Below are positions 60,602-64,000 of a DNA stretch of 64,000 nucleotides, one piece after another. Numbering within the stretch: the stretch's first letter is position 1; every line of letters begins with the position of its first letter. Both the position numbers and the translations under genes were made by a program. The stretch is taken from positions 9,757 through 73,756 of the forward strand of contig JASBYY010000005.1 of NCBI GenBank assembly GCA_029983675.1, written 5' to 3'. The stretch comes from Bacteroidales bacterium (GTDB lineage Bacteria; Bacteroidota; Bacteroidia; Bacteroidales; F082). The notes beneath the pieces were generated by a model, which was given only the letters and a program-made list of their open reading frames with translations, was not told the origin of the DNA and did not search any database.

Positions 60602-60882
60602 TGACACGCAACAACAAACCGTTCAAAGTGATTACAATCATCATGGTTGTAATCACTTTGGTTTTAGCCGTTTACATCATGGCCAACCAATTGGGTGTGG
60701 TAAACGGCTATGACTTTGGCACCGGTGCCTACTACTACACCGACATTCCGACCCAACAGTATCAGGAAATTGCACCCCATGACGATTATCAGACCTCCAT
60801 CCCGCGATGGATATATTTCGTTCTTTTTCTTGCTTGGGGCTGGCTGATGTGGCGACTGTGGGTCTGGGTGGATAAAAAATAG
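60601..60882 (+). CDS. Small membrane protein with two TM segments
   Basis: 93 residues. Helices at about 9-29 ('VITIIMVVITLVLAVYIMA') and 68-87 ('WIYFVLFLAWGWLMWRLWVWV'), with a Tyr-rich loop ('YDFGTGAYYYTDIPTQQYQ') between them. Its ATG shares one base with the stop of the YeiH gene, so it is translationally coupled and probably a subunit or regulator of that transporter. No family recognised. Confidence 0.65.
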   Translation: MTRNNKPFKVITIIMVVITLVLAVYIMANQLGVVNGYDFGTGAYYYTDIPTQQYQEIAPHDDYQTSIPRWIYFVLFLAWGWLMWRLWVWVDKK

Positions 60883-61215
60883 GATTTGCCCTTCAAAGAT
60901 GCCTCAAAAAAACAAGAAATGCCTATTCCATTGGTTGTGGTTTCTCGATTTTGATTACACGGTCTCGGTTGCTGCCGATGATGATTTGGATTACTTCGGC
61001 ATTTTTCGATTTTCAACCTTTTCAAAATACGCTCATTGAAACCGAACCCATATTACAACTTGCTTGCCCTAACCATTTAACCCAAATCGGTCATTAGAAC
61101 GCTTGAATGTAGTTTTTTATTGCTGTTAGATGATTTTTGCGTCTTTTCGGCATCTTTCGACCGAATTGGGTTTAACAGCAACATTTCCAATACTTAATGT
61201 TCATCAGGCTCGCTA
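60883..61215. other. Gene-free stretch containing the second TIR element
   Basis: No gene. The element at 61077-61175 is the only recognisable structure. It separates the porin operon from the accessory island. Confidence 0.5.
61077..61175. mobile_element. MITE-like element, short copy (99 bp)
   Basis: The left end TTAACCCAAATCGGTCATTA and the following 60 bp match the element at 9389 almost base for base. The right end, complement TTAAACCCAATTCGGTC, is also conserved, but about 93 bp between CATCTTTCG and ACCGAATT is missing compared with the long copy. Confidence 0.65.
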
Positions 61216-61832
61216 TCATTTCATATTCTTCATGGCAAGGTTATAGGTGAACCGTATCTTGGGGTTTGACAAATCCCAGGTCTCCAGCTCTTCCCAAACC
61301 ATTGCGCGGTGCTTTTTGCTTATATCTTTCAGCGCATTACCAACCGATTTCCGGAGGTATTCACTTTCGTGCGATTTGTGTTTGCTCAATAACGCAATGG
61401 CCAAGGAGGATGTTCTCTGAAAAAGGGACGGCTTGTCCATATTCTCAAACCTTCCGTTACCGCACGAATAACGTTTGGAACATCGGCATTCATCCACTCC
61501 TCAATCAGCGGTAACGAATTTTCATAACCCCTGTTTCCGCACACCTCATCAAAGGCCTTTGCAAGCATCTCCTGCACACGCCAATTGCTATCGGTGCTTA
61601 CTTGTTCTTTCAAGAAACAAAGGGCTTCATCATTATCCGCAGCCAAACGCCCCAAAATCGCAGTTGCCAGCATTCGTACCTGATAGGCTTGGTGTCGGTA
61701 TAAATCAAGCGAAATTTTATAACAATCTTCCTTTGAATACATGGCCATAATTTCACCAGCTCCATCATTAATGTGCTGAAAACCATGCTCTATTTGCAGA
61801 ATATGATTGATAATGTTATTTACTTCTTCCAT
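61216..61832 (-). pseudogene. HEAT-repeat (AlkD-like DNA alkylation repair) gene with a frameshift
   Basis: The first frame starts MEEVNNIINHILQIEHGFQ at 61832 and contains HEAT repeats ('YQVRMLATAILGRLA', 'WRVQEMLAKAFDEVC'), then 'VIRAVTEGLRIWTSRPFFREHPPW' and stops at 61386. Adding one base in CCTCCTTGG (about 61403-61410) turns the end into REHPPLAIALLSKHKSHES and continues to 61216, ending 'NPKIRFTYNLAMKNMK', the expected family ending. Intact length would be about 205 residues. It lies 25 bp after DUF3781. It may be a pseudogene or an assembly error. Confidence 0.82.
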
Positions 61833-61857
61833 TTTGTCATGATTTATAAAACAAAAA

Positions 61858-62127
61858 CTATATCCTATCGGCGGTGATGACACGGAAAGTAGAAGCGTTA
61901 ACGGTCAATCTGACGCCTTTCGTTTTGTCCGCGATATAATAGTTTTTGCCCTTCTTTTGTATTTCATCCTCTTGCGCATTTCGGATGATTTGAATGACAA
62001 GTGTCTCTATCTCGCAGTGGGACATTTTCAGTCGCAACTTCTTGTTGATACGATCATAAACCAATTCCGTATAACAATGACAGCGAATGATTTCGTCCTT
62101 AACTTGTGACAGGTTGATGTCGTGCAT
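61858..62127 (-). CDS. DUF3781 protein
   Basis: 89 residues. 'MKDEIIRCHCYTELVYDRINKKL'-like start, 'CEIETLVIQIIRNAQEDEIQKKGKNYYI' and the final 'KGVRLTVNASTFRVITADRI' match the DUF3781 family as I remember it, a small protein of unknown function. It lies between the restriction endonuclease and the HEAT gene on the same strand. The C-terminal 'NASTFRVITA' suggests binding of a small nucleic-acid or ligand, but this is speculation. Confidence 0.7.
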   Translation of the reverse strand: MHDINLSQVKDEIIRCHCYTELVYDRINKKLRLKMSHCEIETLVIQIIRNAQEDEIQKKGKNYYIADKTKGVRLTVNASTFRVITADRI

Positions 62128-62373
62128 GGAACAGATCCATTTTTTTTGAAAAGAAACTCTTGTTCACAAATATTGACATGGCAGTTGTTGATTTCATGAT
62201 GTTTATCTTCTGTCAGCTTCTGCTGCACGTCTTAATACCAAGAAGACCTCTTTCAATGGTTGAGAAACAGAGCTTGTCGGCTCGGCAATAACCATTGATT
62301 GGTATATATTGAGAAAGTTATTTCGTTGTCTGTGAAAGAAATGCAAGAAATGGCGAATAAAACCGATACAATC

Positions 62374-62410
62374 TAAAACAGCAAATTCAACCGTAGTTTT
62401 TTCGTAAAGA
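62374..62410. repeat. 37-bp direct repeat, copy A
   Basis: Begins TAAAACAGCAAATTCAACCG on the plus strand; identical to 62442-62478. In the endonuclease frame the repeat encodes LYEKTTVEFAVL. Confidence 0.97.
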
Positions 62411-62441
62411 AACAGGTGCGCTTTAGCTTCAATTGCATAAT

Positions 62442-62478
62442 TAAAACAGCAAATTCAACCGTAGTTTTTTCGTAAAGA
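62442..62478. repeat. 37-bp direct repeat, copy B
   Basis: Identical to copy A over all 37 bp. The spacer 62411-62441 is 31 bp and has no match elsewhere that I can see in the window. Confidence 0.97.
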
Positions 62479-63390
62479 GATTTTGCGTATTCTGTTACTT
62501 CAATGGTAATAATATCTGTTGTAATAAAGATATAGTTGTCAATTTTATTCTTTGTTGTTGATAGCTTCTGCAATGCAATATCAATGTCAGTTTTCGTTAC
62601 ACGCTTATCCTTCATTTCATAGCAAGTAACAATCCTATCATCATTCGTAAGTGTAATTTCCACATCACCGATGGATCCTGTTTGTTTATCGGCAGCATTA
62701 TGGGCTTCCAAATGTTTATTCTCTTCGCCAATTTGTTCTTTAACAGTTTGATAAGCAGATGCAATGATCAAAACAGGCAAACGACTTGAACCTTTACAAT
62801 TCAGATGTTGTTTTAGTAACATTACAATTTCTTCACTTGCAAGTGGCAAAAAATCCTCAGTTTGTTGTAAATCCGCTATCAGTTGTTTCATCCGCAACTC
62901 ATCTTCTGATCTCATGATTAGCAAAAAGCGAATAATTTCCTGTAATACATTTTCTGGTTTTTCCTGTTTTAAATGAACAACATTAAGAATTTGAAGTGTA
63001 TTTACATACACATCTCTTGGCCTACCGACCAATACAAGGTCTGTTGTCAAAAGCCTATCGAGATTTCTAAATGCTGGCGTTAAATAAGCGGTGGTTGGAT
63101 TACAAGGCAATTTGTACTTGTGAACCAACAATTCAACAAATTTTTCATCGTAATATCTGCCTGAATAGGTATCATTTCCTTCAATTTCCGTATATGGTTT
63201 ACGAATATCAACTGTTGGATTGTGAAGTTTTGCAAGTAGGCACGACATCAGAAAACGAATAGGTGCCTTATTGCTGTTGCATCTGCATACAAATTCAACT
63301 TTATCTTTTATTGCTGTTTCAAGTGGGCTTTTTGACAGGTTTTCTTTTGCTTGTCGATATGCCTTTTCTAATATTTCTAATGGTGTAATG

Positions 63391-64000
63391 CTATTCATTA
63401 GTAAAAAGAGAAAATGTGTGTTTGAAATTCAATTCTTTTATGTCGTAATTTACCCAAAGCACTTCTTGCCGAACATCCTTAGTTGAATGGATTGTTTTTT
63501 CGGGGCTATAAACTTTTGTCCATTTGCTTACAGGATAAAGTTCCTCCATCAGTTCACATTCGTAATTTGAAACGGCAGCAAGTCCTTCAATAGAATTAAG
63601 CACTTTTGCTAACTCTACATGATCGCAGTCGTTCATTTCATACCCATAAGCTTTTGTGTCACCTCTGGTTTCATGGATGTAGGGCGGATCGCAATAAAAT
63701 AAGGTTTTTTTGCTATCGTACAGTTTTATCACATCTATTGCTGGACGATTTTCAATTTGCACTCGTAAAAGTCTTTCTGCAATAAAGCCAAGCTGCTCTA
63801 CTCCGCCGAGCCAACGACTTACCACTCCGCTCATACCTGCTCTGGTCGTGTTTTTACAATTAGCCCAACGTCCTATTGAAGCAGTTTGAGCCAACCCCGT
63901 CCTTACTTGCCTGGCACGAATATAAAAACGCCTAGCTCGTTCAAGATTAGCGAATTTAGGTTCTAACTCACATGCTCTCCCAAATTCTTCCGTAGAAAAT
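63391..64000 (-). CDS. DNA adenine methyltransferase (D12 class), C-terminal part, cut by window edge
   Basis: The frame is open from base 64000, giving about 202 residues. 'RRFYIRARQVRTGLAQTASIGRWANC' is followed by the catalytic motif IV 'TLFYCDPPYIHETRGD' (DPPY, N6-adenine) and the C-terminal 'AVSNYECELMEELYPVSKWTKV'. The AdoMet-binding N-terminus lies outside the window. It is the modification half of the SacI-family R-M pair: its stop overlaps the endonuclease ATG by 8 bp. The site it protects is not deducible here. Confidence 0.9.
   Translation of the reverse strand, partial: FSTEEFGRACELEPKFANLERARRFYIRARQVRTGLAQTASIGRWANCKNTTRAGMSGVVSRWLGGVEQLGFIAERLLRVQIENRPAIDVIKLYDSKKTLFYCDPPYIHETRGDTKAYGYEMNDCDHVELAKVLNSIEGLAAVSNYECELMEELYPVSKWTKVYSPEKTIHSTKDVRQEVLWVNYDIKELNFKHTFSLFTNE

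Larger units (their letters stand above)
62203..63398 (-). pseudogene. SacI-family type II restriction endonuclease, interrupted by a 68-bp repeat unit
   Basis: The present frame (63398 to 62373) gives 341 residues starting MNSITPLEILEKAYRQ. 'GRYYDEKFVELLVHKYKLPCNPTTAYLTPAFRNLDR', 'LVLVGRPRDVYVN' and 'GDVEITLTNDDRIVTCYEMKDKRVTKTDID' (the D...E-x-K nuclease-like core) match the SacI restriction-endonuclease family. After SLYEKTTVEFAVL the frame runs into IMQLKLKRTC and stops. Identical 37-bp repeats lie at 62374-62410 and 62442-62478. Deleting 68 bp (one repeat plus spacer) restores DCIGFIRHFLHFFHRQR ... and a stop at 62203, giving 375 residues. It overlaps the methyltransferase stop by 8 bp. 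In the present state the endonuclease is probably inactive. Confidence 0.85.

Noticed and set aside
62374..62478. Repeat-spacer-repeat of 37-31-37 bp looks like a one-spacer CRISPR array
   Set aside because: The repeat sequence is part of the endonuclease coding frame and encodes a conserved family segment; there is no leader, no further repeats and no cas gene.

Overview
The window looks like chromosomal DNA of an amino-acid-fermenting member of the Bacteroidota, most likely order Bacteroidales; I do not assign a genus. The evidence is the type of proteins (Oar/SusC-type TonB receptor with an N-terminal carboxypeptidase-regulatory domain, GH2 beta-galactosidase, porin O/P, NADP-type glutamate dehydrogenase, two-subunit CoA transferase), many promoters with the Bacteroidota -7 box TAnnTTTG (often TATTTTTG) instead of an E. 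coli -10, and the general lack of strong Shine-Dalgarno sites.

Layout. 1-3.4 kb: minus-strand lysine fermentation operon, atoD-kal-kce-kdd-kamA, with kamA cut by the window edge. 3.5-10 kb: small hypothetical gene, ECF-like sigma factor, uvrA, a ProX-type prolyl-tRNA editing protein, arginine deiminase, a TIR-bounded mobile-looking element, and a TerB-like protein. 10-17.5 kb: a very large secreted GH2 enzyme, a hot-dog thioesterase, and a membrane protein coupled to ligA. 17.5-24.1 kb: PatB/MalY-type aminotransferase, tRNA-Tyr, RRM protein, tRNA-Arg, RelE/YafQ-type toxin-antitoxin pair, a frameshifted lipoprotein gene, lpxD, efp. 24.3-41 kb: TonB-dependent receptor, aroC, DUF349 protein, a Rel/SpoT homologue with a degenerate hydrolase site, clpS, a tRNA methyltransferase, rimM, a metal-exporter-like permease, UspA, Nudix, gdhA, rarA. 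41-45 kb: C69 dipeptidase, GroES-like protein and a FecCD/FecE-type ABC transporter. 45.3-48.6 kb: two tRNAs, a repeat-rich gene-free stretch of about 0.8 kb, then three envelope proteins. 49-57.9 kb: small exported protein, an EcsC-like/MORN/LysM envelope operon, guaA, a small membrane protein with a PrsW-type protease, ychF, idi. 58-61 kb: porin, YeiH-type transporter and a small membrane protein. 61-64 kb: accessory island with a second TIR element, a frameshifted HEAT-repeat gene, DUF3781, and a SacI-family restriction endonuclease overlapped by its DNA methyltransferase.

Metabolically the window fits energy from amino acids: lysine to acetate/butyrate through 3,5-diaminohexanoate and 3-aminobutyryl-CoA, arginine through arginine deiminase, glutamate through GdhA, with an exported dipeptidase supplying amino acids.

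The most interesting observation is in the restriction-modification system. The endonuclease reading frame is interrupted near its 3' end by a 68-bp unit flanked by identical 37-bp direct repeats. Removing exactly one repeat plus the 31-bp spacer restores a continuous 375-residue protein whose added C-terminus is family-like. This suggests a reversible, recombination-controlled ON/OFF switch of the toxic half of an R-M system. Two other genes carry single-base frameshifts, and at least two dispersed intergenic repeat families are present.
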